NCBI GenBank assembly: GCA_033296885.1
Contig: MU863875.1
Location: forward strand, 186,001-250,000
Reading direction: 5' to 3'
Length of the DNA stretch: 64,000 nt
Source of the DNA: Triangularia verruculosa
Taxonomy: Eukaryota > Ascomycota > Sordariomycetes > Sordariales > Podosporaceae
Below the pieces are notes generated by a model. The model was not told the origin of the DNA. It did not search any database and worked only from the letters and a program-made list of their open reading frames with translations. The position numbers and the translations under genes were made by a program. Below, piece after piece: positions 43,854 to 56,481 of the stretch. Position 1 is the first letter of the stretch; every line of letters begins with the position of its first letter.

Positions 43854-45959
43854 TCAACGATTCTCATCCTCTGGCCCAGGCTTGTCATGTCTAGAGTACA
43901 TCCTCCACTCAAGCAGACTCTTAAAGTCAATCTTGCCCTGCTCAACCTGTTTCCTCGTCGCCGACAGCAACGGCTGGGGCAGACCCATTGACTCGAGGAA
44001 TTTCACAGCTATTTACTCTGGTTAGCACACTGCTTTCTTGGGGGTTTGAATAATAGAAAACGTACCCTCCCTCCACTCAACATCCATCCTCTTCTTACTC
44101 CACCCCAGCTCATCCGCCATGATGTCAATCACCCTCGGCAGCGCCTCCAGCGACGCCTGCGCATTCAGAAACGCCAGTCTCATCCTCCTCGCCAACACAT
44201 CCACCGCCGTCTGCGCATACTCATGTCTCACCGCGTACCTCACCTCCCCATCCACAAAAGGATACAACTGGCTTATCCTCTCCCCCCTCGCCGGGAATCT
44301 CTTATCCGTTGGTCTGCACAACGCAGCGACAGTCCAGGCTCTGTCGCCGTAGCTTTCTGTCAGATGCTTCGCAACTTCTGTTTCGACGCCAAAGTGTTGG
44401 ATGAGGTGGATGAACAAGGTGCGAGACCAGCCGTGGGCGCCGACGAGGCGGACGCGGTGGGTTTGGCACGTTCCGTCGAGGGTAGCATCGTCGGTGACGT
44501 TTTCTGTTCCCGAGATCATGGGGGGGTTGAGGATGGGTTTGGGCTTGAGGTTGAATTCTTTAATGGCCGCGTCGACGCATTCCTCGGCCATTTGCCGGTA
44601 TGTCGTCCACTTGCCTCCGGCGCAGGTCAAGAGGCCGCTTTCGGAGACGTCGATGAGGTGGTTACGGACGAGGGACTCGGTGTTCTTGGCTTTTGGGTCC
44701 TTGACTAGTGGTCGGAGACCTGACCAGGCGGCCAGGACATCGCCTCTCCGGACGTTGATGTCTGGGGAGAGGTAATGGCTGACTTCGTTGAGAATCCACT
44801 GGATCGACTTCTCATCCGGCAACGGGTCCTTTGTGATCTGTGCCGGCTCGTCTGTGGTACCCGCGATGGTGTTTCCCTGCCACGGCAAGAAGAAGATAAC
44901 TCTCCCGTCCGACGTTGAGGGATCAATCAGTCCCATCTTTCCAGGGGAGTAATACCCCGGCAAGATGATATGCACTCCCGACGCCGGCGCAACAATCTCC
45001 TTGCAGTTGGGATCATCCATCTTCCTGATCCCATCCGTGAAAGGCCCAGTGCAGTTGATAATGCACTTCGCTTTGATATTGAACTTCTCCCCTTGCTTTC
45101 CATCTCTTTCCCCAATCTTATCCTTTACCTCCGCCCCCTTCAACCTCCCATTCTCATCCTTCAGCAGATTCGTCACCTCCATATGATTCACCACCGTCGC
45201 CCCATACAAACCCGCCGTCACCCCAATGCTCACATTCATCCTGCTGTCGTTATGCGCCCCGTCATAATACACCAAGGCCCCGATCAGATCCTCTTGCTTC
45301 AGCATAGGGAACGCATCAATCGCTTTGGATCTTGTCAAGAAGTAACTGCTCTCGATCCCTTCGCTTCCCGCAAGGAAGTCATAAAACTTTGTTCCTGCCC
45401 AGTAATAGGGCACCTTCCACCATTTATCCAACGGCAGCATGATTGGAAGCCACATGCTCAGATGCGGGGCCGTCTGCAAGAAGTACGTTCTTTCCTTGAG
45501 AGCTTCTCGCACAAGCTCATATTGCGCCCAGTCGAGATTCCACACTGCTTTTTCTAGGTATCTCACACCACCGTGAACTAGTTTTGTTGATTTAGAGCTG
45601 GTACCGCTGGAGAAGTCATCTCGTTCGACCACGGCTACTTTGAGGCCTCGGGTTGCTGCGTCCAGGGCCACCCCTGAGCCGGTGGCTCCTGCGCCAATGA
45701 CAAGGATGTCATATTCGTCTTCCGCTCTGCCAGTGTTGGATTTCTTCAGGTCGTTTATCTGCTCGAGGCGAGACTTGAGTTTTGGGAAGCGGGGGAGCTT
45801 GAAGGTTCCGTCTGCGCCGAAGATGGGAGGGGGAACAACAGGGCCTTCGTAGCCGGGGATGTTACGGGGCCGGTACATGTAGTAGAGGGCGCCCGATGTG
45901 GTGGCCAGCAGCGCGAGAGGGGGGAGGACCCTTTTGGCGCTGCGGGTGAAGCGGGACAT
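43854..45959 (-). CDS. gut2: FAD-dependent glycerol-3-phosphate dehydrogenase, mitochondrial
   Basis: Exon 45959-44066, intron 44065-44009 (gtacgt to tag, phase 1) and exon 44008-43854 give 682 residues. The enzyme oxidises glycerol-3-phosphate to dihydroxyacetone phosphate at the outer face of the inner mitochondrial membrane and feeds electrons to ubiquinone. It serves glycerol use and the glycerol-phosphate shuttle. The N-terminus is basic (MSRFTRSAKR) and followed by a hydrophobic stretch (VLPPLALLATTSGALYYMY), fitting an inner-membrane presequence. The FAD dinucleotide-binding motif GAGATGSG is at 89-96. Family blocks FSSGTSSKSTKLVHGGVRYL and GGKWTTYRQMAEE are present. The splice gives REGAVKFLESMG; the last exon ends in an acidic PGPEDENR tail. 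Confidence 0.96.
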
Positions 45960-47735
45960 CTTGATGGTGGCGGCGGGGTTGTGGCTCTCGTGCGTATTGT
46001 TTTGTTATCGGAAACGAGAGAAGAGATGATAGGTAGAGGCAGTAGGTGTTCGTAGGAAAGTTCGTGAGCGTAGTGTAAGTAGCAATAAGGGGTAGAGGAC
46101 GAAAGACAGTTCAGGCGGCGTCTCCACCAATGACGCAACCAGAATAACAGGTTCGTAGGTTCGTCTCGGAAAGATATTAGGATGTGCCTGTTCTAAGATG
46201 GCGAGATGAGTTAGGGTTTTGTCGTAAAACTCAAATACTTGCCACGGACTCCATAACCTACTCTCAAGAATATGGAAATTGTGTTGCACAAAATGTTTAT
46301 GTTTGCTGAGTGAAAGGGACCTTCCCAGTCGTAGCGTCGATGTAGCTCGTGGCCGTGTCTTGGGGCCCACGAACAAAGAGAAGTCGGAATCACAAGCTTT
46401 TTCTGTGTCGTTCAACCCCAGCTGTAGTAATTGATGGTTTTGGGAAACATAATAATGACCCGAGACATTTCTTTTTCCAGCCTTGAAGAAGTATGAGGGT
46501 TGGTTTGGCATGTGCAAAAAAGGTTAAGCTGCCGCTCCCCGGTCTCCGGGGAGCTTACCTTCACCCCTCCATCCCCCGCGCCCAGCTTATCAATGGTTCG
46601 CCAATCGCCGGCAGAATTTGGGCACCGTGGCCAGTGCTCAAGCAAATCAATTTTCCCACCAATTGCGCCTTTGAATTGTTTTGAGGCTGCGAGTTTATCA
46701 GATCTTTTCTGAGTGACATTCAGCCGGAATGCACACCATTTCCGCCATGGCTTTTGACACTGAGCTCTATTTTGACCTCTGCGGATTTGAGAGTGAGGGG
46801 TTGATGAAGAGAGGCGGTGACAAAACGCGGGGTTTGTGGAAGCTCAGGTATCTGAGGTGGTGCAGGTGGTCAGTGAGGTGGTCAGTGAGCTATCACATGC
46901 ATGGAAGTGGTGGTGACACTGTTCGCTCCGGTATACACGGCTGTGGTTGTGTAAGCTTTTAGGGACAATGTGACATTGGGGGCTCTGCTTAGCTATGTAG
47001 ATATATAACCTCGCACAACTGTCTTGCATAGAACAGCGAGACATGCTACAATCGCTTCTATATATTAAGCATACAGTGGGTCCTACTATGCTCATGTGGC
47101 GTCTATGGGCATACCTACCCAATACACCAGCTCTTCCTAGATACCGGGGTTGCCAGAAAAGATCACAGCCAACTTTCTGAACGCCATGGTATCCCTTCAC
47201 CCATCGGCCCCTTACTCGAGCACCCCTTGATGCCCAATCCCCTAGACATGTGATATTGTGCCAATGGTGAGAGGCGAAGAGTGGATCATCTTCCCCGGAC
47301 CCGTCAAAATCTACTGATATGGGCGTCCTTGCTAACTTGTGGCCATGACCTCATCCTTGACCAGGAGCTCCTATCCTTGGCGTCAAAGCAGACGACCCAG
47401 TCTTCGAAAATAGCGATATGCTGCAGAGCAATTGCAAGTTCTGTTTATAGGTTTCGAAATTGTATCGTCAGCATTTGTGGCGTGTAAACCACTACCCAGA
47501 GTTGATCCAGAAGAGCCACCATGTGAAAATAGGAAACGATGTCGCATTGTCAGCATTGTACAGTATTTACACCACCATCCAGTTTTTAGCACCAGTAAGC
47601 TCCAATGCTCCGCCCCCTTTCTTCTCCATGTTGTTCTCCCCGGACTCTTCTCCAGAATCGTGATATACAGGCATAATAGCTGCCCGGTGAGGAATAGTAT
47701 TGCGTCTAACGACAAAAGAAACCGGACCTGTTGAT
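45960..47735. other. 1.8 kb spacer gut2 upstream / cox5 3' flank
   Basis: The gut2 promoter side has CCAAT at 46127-46131 overlapping TGACGCAA. An inverted repeat CTCCCCGG/CCGGGGAG lies at about 46536-46553. A 170-codon minus-strand ORF (46005-46517) overlaps the gut2 leader and has no motif; not called. No gene supported. Confidence 0.5.
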
Positions 47736-48574
47736 TTAGGCCTTTGCTGAGGGGGACTGGATGTGGCCCTTGCCCTTGTAACCCTCGGACGAGATACCGG
47801 TCAAGGGGTCCGACTTTTGAGCCTGGTGGAAGAAGTTGTGCGTTAGCATCTTGCCCCACTTGTGTCCTACGCCAGTATGATATGGTACGCACCTTGAGGA
47901 ACTCGTTTGTCGCCTCCTGCCACTCCCTGGTCATGGTTGAGGGGCCGGGCTTGGCGAAGGCACGCATGATGCCGAAGATGGCGGCGCTGGCACCGAGACC
48001 GATGATGGTGTAGAGGAGGACCTTCTTGTTCTCACCGGGAGGAGGGAGGGTACGGGGGCCCCAGGGACCGAAAGCGATCCAGTAGGCTGAGGTCGAATTA
48101 GCTTCTGTTTGGTTCCATGATGTGCTCGTCGACGATGAGGGTAGAGTGCGGGGATATGGTGGTGACGGCGGCAGCTCTACAAGCTCTCTGGAGCTTCCCA
48201 ACCCTCCAAGGAGCTCGTCATACGGCCACTCTCCATCCCCATCAATCGCCCCGAGGTCCTCCATAGCTCCGAGTGCCCATCGTGAGAGCTTCATTTGGGT
48301 CCGGTGGTGGTGATAATGATGATGAAAGTCTTGGCACCCGCAACTTACCGGCCTTCTTCTCCGCAAGGGTAAGCTCAGCCCAGTTGCCCTTCATGCGGTC
48401 GCGCAGAGACATCCAGAGCTCGGCCTGCTCCGCAGGGGGAATGTCCTCCCATCTCTTCTCGATGTTGGCCAGCGTGGGGTTGGAGATGGCGTGTGTAGTA
48501 GCAGCACGGCGGCCGAGGGCCGCGGTAGCCGGACGGCTGGCGCGCACAAGAGCGTTGCGGACGGCGGAAGACAT
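47736..48574 (-). CDS. cox5: Cytochrome c oxidase subunit V (yeast Cox5 / mammalian COX4 family)
   Basis: Exons 48574-48349, 48086-47893 and 47822-47736 give 168 residues. Intron 1 is 262 nt (gtaagt to cag, phase 1); intron 2 is 70 nt (gtgcgt to cag, phase 0). This nuclear-encoded subunit of respiratory complex IV sits in the inner mitochondrial membrane beside Cox1. The presequence is MSSAVRNALVRASRP and onward. Family landmarks are RWEDIPPAEQAELW, LAEKKAAYWIAFGPWGPR (created by the first splice), one membrane helix at about 98-119 and a C-terminus that ends EGYKGKGHIQSPSAKA. The last exon is only 28 codons and easy to miss. The long first intron is unusual beside the 47-76 nt introns common in this window. 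Confidence 0.95.
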
Positions 48575-49171
48575 GGTGATGTGTATTACGATTTATTCGA
48601 AGACGTCGTGGGCGAGAGTAGGAATCGGACTCGACGCTGGTGGGGGAGAGGGGATGGGTTTAATTGGGTAATCGGGGCGGCGTGCGGCCTGGAGCTCCTT
48701 CGTCGACGTTGTTTTGTGGGATGAGTGAAGTCATGCACAGACGAGCTTTTTTTCGGGCAGACGGCCTTCGAGTTCGGAATTCGAAGTGGTCTGATTGGGG
48801 GCCCCCTGGTCCTTGGGTTCCCCGCTTAGTTGCAATTAACGGGTCCCCTTGGCACTCCGCCCCGCCCAAGGAGGGGAATTGACGTAACGGGGTGCCAGTC
48901 GGCGAGTTCTTGCACTGTGACGAAATAGATCCACTCGCTCTCAGAGAGCGGCTCTAACAACTTCCCGGGCTCTGATTTTGATGCATAACAGACAACTCGA
49001 AGCGGCCACTAAACGTCTCGAGAATCTGCACGTTTTGAGGAGGACTGGCTCCATCCCAAAATAATGTCTGGCGTAAATATAGTAAATGATTGGGGAAAGA
49101 CCTCTCTATCAAAGGGGACCAGCCTAGCCCAATCTCTGCCCACCCTTTCTCATAGGAGATCCTTACACAGC
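48575..49171. promoter_or_regulatory. cox5 upstream region
   Basis: About 600 bases between the cox5 start and the 3' end of the microprotein gene. No motif called. Confidence 0.5.
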
Positions 49172-49470
49172 TCATTGACCAGTTGACTTCTTGACCTCTT
49201 CGCTAACAGGTCTCTTCGGAGCGTCTTGGTCCTCCAAAGTCTTACTATACCAGACATAAGCATTGATCATGGAAAGTGACCGTGGTGCCATACCTAAGAT
49301 ACGTTCCATCTGCCTTTTCCTTCGCCTCTTTCAAACTTGGGCTGAATGTGTAGTATCCTATTCTCTTTCAGTCATGGTGTTACACTTTGATAAAACCAGG
49401 TCGTCCTACCATTTGCTATGCCGAGGGCCACTACCGCAACGATGGTAAAGATTTTTCCCTGGGCGCCCAT
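49172..49470 (-). CDS. Three-exon gene for a 65-residue membrane microprotein
   Basis: Reconstructed by hand: exon 49470-49410, intron 49409-49358 (gtagga to tag), exon 49357-49294, intron 49293-49245 (gtatgg to tag), exon 49244-49172, ending in TGA. Total coding length is 198 nt. The product starts MGAQGKIFTIVAVVALGIAN, a single hydrophobic helix (about residues 7-24). It goes on with YYTFSPSLKEAKEKADGTYL and a polar, charged tail ending KKSTGQ. Both introns are about 50 nt, joined in frame, and the alternative splice choices hit stops. I do not recognise the family; the size and shape suit a small organelle-membrane protein, but that is inference. The 335-base upstream gap is shared with mms22 on the other strand. 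Confidence 0.7.
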
Positions 49471-49804
49471 GTTGACGACGATGTTTGACTGGCAGTTTGG
49501 TTGTTCGGCATCGCCATGACGGGATAAGACTGGTTTTGCGTATCGACGGAGTCGCCAAAAAAACAGACCGTTTGAGCGACTGTAATTACAAGCTTTCGTC
49601 AGAAAACGGAAGACAGAAACGGCCAGTAATCAACGCGGTGGCCAGTGCTCTGAGACCCACCGTTAGCATCACGTCGCGTCCCTGAACCATTTTACGCGTC
49701 TCATTCAACATTGAACGTGATCCGTGCTTCGATTACATTTGATGGTTTCTAGGGAGCCCATGGCCATGATGCATCGGTTTACACGGACATGATCATACGA
49801 AGCC
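49471..49804. promoter_or_regulatory. Divergent upstream region of the microprotein and mms22 genes
   Basis: 335 bases between the start codons; no motif called. Confidence 0.5.
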
Positions 49805-52800
49805 ATGAGAAACTGGAGGGAACTAGGAGAGGTACCAGACTCGGACGACGACAACTTCGATGACAGCGATTACGATGACCTCGACATCCCTGACCTCGGC
49901 CTCGAAGATAATACGTCGACCACCACTGCCACCGCAGCAGTAAACCAACCTACTGTCCAGCCGCAGCAGAATGGCGATATCTGGGATTTTCCAGCCTCTT
50001 CGCCGGTTCCCACTTCGTCTTTTGTCTTTCAGACCCAAAGACCTCCATCTCCAATAGCGAAGTCATCACCGAGACCGCCAGCAAAACCGGAACCGCCACA
50101 CGCAGCCGCCAAACAGCGGTCGAGAATCCAGATACCGCTCTCTACCGCTCCGAATGATGGAACGTACCAGCGAATCGAACCGGAGAAGTCACCAGAACCG
50201 ACTGAGAACACCACAAGAGCAGAGGCATTCTTGGAGGACGAGATATCTACTAGCTATGTCCGAGTTACGGCATCATCAAGTCCTCTCTCGCCGCTTTCTT
50301 CGCCGCCAAGTATTCTTTCCAGGACACCAACGCCGCCCGGATGGCCAATACGGTCACGTCCTGCTCCCAGTTCGCCACGGTGTCCTGCTGCCAGTCCACC
50401 AAGGTCATATCCTCACAGCTCTCCACATAACCGTGAAATACCGGTCGAGGACAATGATGAGGTGGCCCGGAGGACCGCTGTTCAGCTGGAGCGCTCTTTG
50501 AGGCCACGGAAGCCGATTCAGCAGCATCCATACATGATTGAAAATGTCCGATACACGAGCTTCATGAAATCGCATGGCGTGAAACCCATCAAAGTGGTAC
50601 AAGCATCACAGTCTGCCCGGAGAGCCGAAGAGGAGGAGGATTCACAGGAACAGGAATACCAGGAGGAAAGCCAGGATGCAAGTGGGGGTGGCTTGCTTCA
50701 GGATACTGAAGACAGTGGCCCTATGCTATTCGGTAACGACGATGATGAGTTAGCACTCTCCCCGCCTACATCGAGAACGTCCCCCAGTCACAATTTGCGG
50801 ACTAGTAGTCAGCAAACACCTGGCACTCAGACAGATGCTACTAGCATATCTGGTGATGACGATTTTCCACCTTTGGGCACGCTTCAGCCAGCTTCGAGGA
50901 AAAGGGGGCGGCCGCGAAAACTCAAACGTCAACTTTCGGGCCAGCTCTCTGCCAGAAAAAGGCTCAGGGTTGTGCCGGATTCATCACTTGGGTCTTCTCC
51001 CCACCGCACCGTGGTTCCCCCTGTTGTTCTACCGCCCGTTATTTGGAATGTGTCATCGTCACCGCCAGATATCACAAATCAACAGAAGTCGGCATCCCGC
51101 AACCGCCAAAGTGGTGATACTCCTATTCTCATAGACGAAGATGACCAAAGCGAGGCCAGCGAGGCCGAGTCAAACCCTTCCCGACACAGTTCTGACAGCG
51201 AATCGGACGTGATTCGGGAGACCAGCAAGAGAATTCGTGGTGTCCTTCCAGCCTCCTGGCTGAGGTTGAACCAGGCGAACAACCAGAAGAAGCCCGCTCG
51301 ACAGCCAAGACGAAGTCCTGAACCTACTATTGAGCAACCCGTCAGGAAAGGTGTGGCATTGCCAAAAACGAGCACTCAAAGTCGGCCGCCCGCATCAACG
51401 CAATTCCCATTGTTTGATGACTCTGATGATTCTGACAGCCCGTCAGCTGTTCAAAGACCTACTCTAACAACCCAGACATCCATGTCCGATACAGAGAATG
51501 TAGTGGTGATCGAGGATGATGCGGGCTCGGTGGTTGAAGAGGACTTTGTCGACTGGATGCTTCCTGGCAACAAAAGAAGATCCGGCTCTTACGGTACATC
51601 GGGGAGAGTAAAGAAGCAGAAAAGCACAACTGGGAAGTCAGTTTTCAAAGGAGTTCCCGGGCAGCATATGCGGCAGCCCAAGATCACGCAGGCTCTTGGT
51701 CGGTCGAAATCATCGACTTCGACATATTCAAAGAAGGGGACAACAAAGTCTCGAAGACGGGAGGGAACTTCTTCCACGAAGCAGAGCACACGGAAGAGGG
51801 CAGTCACACCGCCGTTGCTTAGTATTCTGGATGTTCTGGAACCTGACGCTCCCAAGTTCGTCAAGATCGCTGCACGCGCTGCCCGGAGGAGACCAGATCT
51901 TGGGAAGGACAGTCCCACTCAGAAGAGTATCCGCCTGGCTAACAGGAGAGACAATATCGACGCGCTGTCAACTCTGCACAACTGGAAGTCTGGCAAAACA
52001 AAGGCCAGAGTTGCGGCTCCGGCTGTAAGTCAAGCACCGCGGCCTAAGCCAAGGCCAGCTTTGAAAGAAGTTTCAACAAACCCAGCGCCCAAAAGACAAC
52101 CAAAGTCCGGCGCCTCGTTCCCACGCAAACTGGTTCGGCAAACTGGACTTGATTCGTTTGTTACAGCGGGATCTAGTCCCGCACCGCGAGAACTGTCCCG
52201 GACACCATTAGTTTCGAGATCAAAACAGGCCGTAAGGACACATGTGCCAGATGCTGAGCCACAGTTCCGACCTGCACAGCTGGAAGTGGACGAAGATGAA
52301 GATAAACGCCAGAGATTAGCAGCTCGGAAGCGGAAGTTGGATGCCTATTACAGGCGAGCTGGAGCGGTGTTGAACCTGCCAGCGACGGATGGACTTGGGC
52401 GGCCGTTAGGTGTGGACTTTCAGCTTCAAGAGCTTACCCAACTAAGTGAAGATGAGACTTCCATCCCCGAACCTCCTCTAGTGATGCAACGGACGCCCAA
52501 GAGTGCACCAAAGTCGAGATACCGGAAGAAGCAGAGGCCTCAACAAATCGACATTGAGGCTCCCCAGTATACCCTTGCAAACGACCCCTTGCCGGCCGCC
52601 TTCGTCGTCGTTGAGCAGCAACAGCAACAGCAAATCGACCAAGCTGCTACCAAACTTCAAGGGTTGGGTCCATATGGGAGTCATTACACTCAGCACTTTG
52701 AAATCTTCCCGCTTGATATGGGGGTCTTCTTCCATGAGAGTACAGTACTGGGTCGGGGTCTCGTCCGAAAAGCCGTTGAAACTTCTCTGCATGAGAGGAT

Positions 52801-55800
52801 TCGCCACCAGAAGGCCTCCACATCTTTTGTTCTAGATCAACAGACACTCAGGTGGAGCATCTGGAACGATCAGACCTCCTCGGAGCTCGGGATACTGGTC
52901 GACTGGGTATCTGACCAGCTTGCAGCTGGTTTGGTGGAAGGGGATCTGAACAGCCCAGGGCCAGTTGCAGCAGCCGACTTTATTCTCAGGTTCATCTTGG
53001 AGTCGCTGAGTATTGACGACGACATCCAAGAGCATGCCTTTGTTTCCAGGTGTCTACAAGTGTTTTCCAGCTTCGTCACTCGCTTAGACTCGACCAACCT
53101 GCACAATGTCCATGAACGCACCAAAACAAAGAGCGCAGAAGTTGCTTCTCGCTTTTGTGTGGCACTGCTGGCGATACGCTCGATATCACAGGCAGGCGTC
53201 GATCTGATGCAGACAATGAAGGTCGAAGATCTGCTCAAAAAGCTGGCCGCAGCCACTGTTAACCGTCTTCTGAGCCTTGGACTGGAAGATCTGCGAGAAC
53301 TGTACGGTGACTTGCAACGACTGTCCTTCAGGGAACGCGGCATACGATCAGACCGTATCCTTGTCAACTGCTGGGTGGTATTGATGAGAGTTCTGGAGAA
53401 TGCCAACATTCCAAGAAGCGGCTTCTGGGATGTTGTTCATGCTGCTCAGCTCAGTAATGACGTTGCTTCTGGCCAAGACGCTCAAGCCTTTGAGATCCTT
53501 TGGCAAGACATGTTCACGTTGCTACCTCTCACTGAAATTGACGATTCCGGCCTTCTGATTCCTGGTATGAGGAAGACGACACCCATCGAGGGTTGGTTGT
53601 TACCCCGTAAACTCATGGATCGAGTTTTTGGACTGTACAAGTCAAACCCAAGACAGCCGCCAAGCTTCAACGAGTACTGCCGCGCCTTGGTGGCCAGATG
53701 TCACTTCCTTGTCCAGCAATGGGGGTGGCGAAAGTGTACTGCCATCATCGGGACAATCTTCGACTTCTTTGGGTCTCAAAATCTCGAGAATCTGAGGAAC
53801 GAAGAGGTCTACAAGTCTCCAAAGTTCTTAGAGGAGCTTGATCGCAGTCCTTCGCTGATGATAGAGCCAGAGGACCGATGCTTTCATATCTTCATCAAGC
53901 TTTTGGCCTTGGCTATCCAACGGCTCAGGCAGCTTGAGCGCACAAATGACATCAGGAACCTGGTGGCCAGGACGCTGCCCAACCATAACAGACAGTACCT
54001 CAAGGAAGACACCATCCATCAACACGAACTCGCCGCCCTTCGTAACCACCATGATCTCCTCTGCACCCTGTTCTGGGTTGCACCGCCAGATCTGCGGCCG
54101 GGTATCCATCTGATTGAGAAGCTAGTTATCCCAGCAAGCGCCCACAAGGAGGCTTGCTTGATTAACATTCGAGCCTGGAACCAGCTTGCTCGGTTTGTGA
54201 TAGCAAAGAACGAGGGCCGCGCAGCGTTCGAACCGTTCAGATCATGGCGAAACAATGTCTTCAACCAGGTTCTGGATCAATATCTTTCAGCTGCCTCGGA
54301 CATTGAACAGCAATTCCGTGACCTGTCGAGCGAGCTGATGGCGGGCATCACCAAGGAGGTGAAGGAGGAGATGATTGCCAAGAACAAGACTACGGCATTG
54401 GACGTGCTGTTTGTCTGTCTCAAGGCCTCGTTGGATGTTCTACAACGTGCCCCGTCATTGGAGGCGGCAATATATGGGCTGAATACACGTGAGTACCACA
54501 TGCAATCATTATTTAGAGGCGAGTCCTAACATTGTTGGCAGCGCAACTGCAGAAGACGTTTACCAGCCTCGATTTTCAGTCGCCTGAATTCGATTGGGGC
54601 ATTTTACGTGTGGCCATCGACACCCTCGACCATTTCATGGGCCGTATCGATGAAGCCTCGGAAGAACACTACTCGAGTGACATTATGGGAACTGAAAATG
54701 CAGACAGCAGCCATGTCGAAGAAGCTGTGTTGTGGGTCAATGAGAATTTGACAAGAGACTTCTTCTGGATGACCCGGTCCGTCATGGCTCTGCCTCAGCC
54801 AAAGTCATTCGGAAGACAGACCAAACAGGCCGCCTGTCTCGAAAAGGTTGTGACCTTGGGCGCGAGGATTGCCTCCCGGCTTGTTAACAACCGCGTCACG
54901 CCGCTTTCGGCTTACTGCACTCCCGGGAAGCACCATATGTTTTCTGACCTGCCTAGGAAGTTGAACACCCAAGACAGGAAATACCTGCCGCTGTTTATCG
55001 CAACCCTACTCAAGAACTCCATCTTCGACTTCAAAGAGCTGGGACTCAGTATGCTAGGACTGTGGCTTCTCGCGATACTCAAACCGTACAAGTATCTCTG
55101 CTATGAGAACTACCTCGCCGAGGTCCTCAAATCTCGCGGCTTTCCTTTCCTCGAGAGGATTGCGGTCTCAGTTGGCTCGTCACCAAACTACAATGCAAAC
55201 CTAGACTACTTTGCCGCCGCTATCCACTACATGCGCAAGGCTCTTCGAGAAGCCGGGCTCCAAAAGGCCAAAGAACACCGGGATGACTTCTCCAAAATTC
55301 TCCAACTGTCCATGCAAAAGATCAAAGAAGACCTCACCTTCCTCAGGCTTGACACCGACCAGCCAACTCATCAACAAAACCACGAGCGGTACATCTCCTT
55401 CGTCCGTCAAGTAATCTCCCTGATCAAATCCCACGGCGTCGGTATTTGCCCTCCGGACCCATTCTTCACCCAACCCAGCTTGGACTACTCTCCTGGGTTG
55501 CAAGACCCCCAGCTCCACACCGCTGGCATCGTTGCTTACGGCGTGAGACTGGGAGAGAAGGATTCGACTGCTGTCCCGCAACTTTTCCATTACCTATGGA
55601 ATAACTTCAAGGTTGCTATCGGAAACAACAAGCTGGAGCAAGAAACGACGATTTTGACAAGGGCCATGAACGATAACACTTATGTTAGAGGGTTTATGTT
55701 GGAGTTTATGCTGCCGGCTGTGCTTCAGGCTTGCTGTCAAGAAAGCAATAGCTGGATATTGCTAGAAGTCTACGTCGCTGCCTTGGGCAAAATCCTATGC

Positions 55801-56481
55801 CCGGACGAGCCGGGATGTGCGAAGGAACTCAATGACGACGACGACGACATTCAGCACGCGGTGATTCTCATCAGCTCCCTGGCCAAAATCGTCAAGTCTT
55901 TATCTAGACAGGCCGAGCTAGAGCAACGGTATATTCTTTCCATTCTCATCAACTTGGCCAACATTCTCAAACCTAGCTTGATTGTTCATTTCTACAACGA
56001 ACCCGACTCTGCCGTTGGCGATGAGCTGGAAAGAACCATGGAGGATCTTGACGAGGCGCTGGCAACTCTCACGTCGTCGTCATCGTCATCTTCGCTCGCA
56101 TTGCCATTGCCCTCGTCTCTCACTGTTGGCAATAACCCCCGCATCACAACTTTTACAAAACAGATCATCAACGATGTTCGTAGGGACTGGGTGGTATCGT
56201 CGGATTTTATTACGGTTAAAATGGCGGGTGTAAATCCGACTAGTAGTGCGCTGGGGAGGATGATGATGGGAAGTAGTGGGACTACGTCTACGCAATCAAC
56301 GACACAGGGACAGGGGGTGAAGAGGGTTGAGCAGGAGAGAAAGGGAGTTGGATACACACCGTTCGTCGCAGAAGTGGTTGAAAAGAATGTGAGAGGGGAG
56401 GCTGAGCGGTGGCTTGCGGGAGTGGTCACGGCGAAGGGACGGACTGAGAGAGTTGTGTGGGAGGGGGATTTGGTGTTTTGA
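49805..56481 (+). CDS. mms22: Mms22/Mus7 family genome-stability protein
   Basis: Exons 49805-54488 and 54542-56481 give 2207 residues. The single intron is 53 nt (gtgagt to cag, with a CCTAAC branch word), phase 1; without it the frame stops at 54529. The N-terminus RNWRELGEVPDSD, then a D-rich stretch, is the signature start of fungal Mus7/MMS22 proteins. Mms22 works with a cullin-type ubiquitin ligase (Rtt101-Mms1 in yeast) to restart or repair damaged replication forks. Residues 1 to about 900 are Ser/Pro/acidic and disordered. They include an AT-hook-like KRGRPRKLKR near 365, SDSE-type acidic patches and a glutamine run near 935. The second half is helical and holds the conserved Mms22 region. 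A basic-to-neutral C-terminus ends in RTERVVWEGDLVF. Confidence 0.9.

Noticed and set aside
46005..46517. 170-codon minus-strand ORF upstream of gut2
   Set aside because: Lies in the gut2 promoter and leader, no motif, overlaps likely transcription start; not supportable as a gene.
47383..48366. 327-codon minus-strand frame
   Set aside because: It is the middle exon of cox5 with both introns and 3' flank read through.
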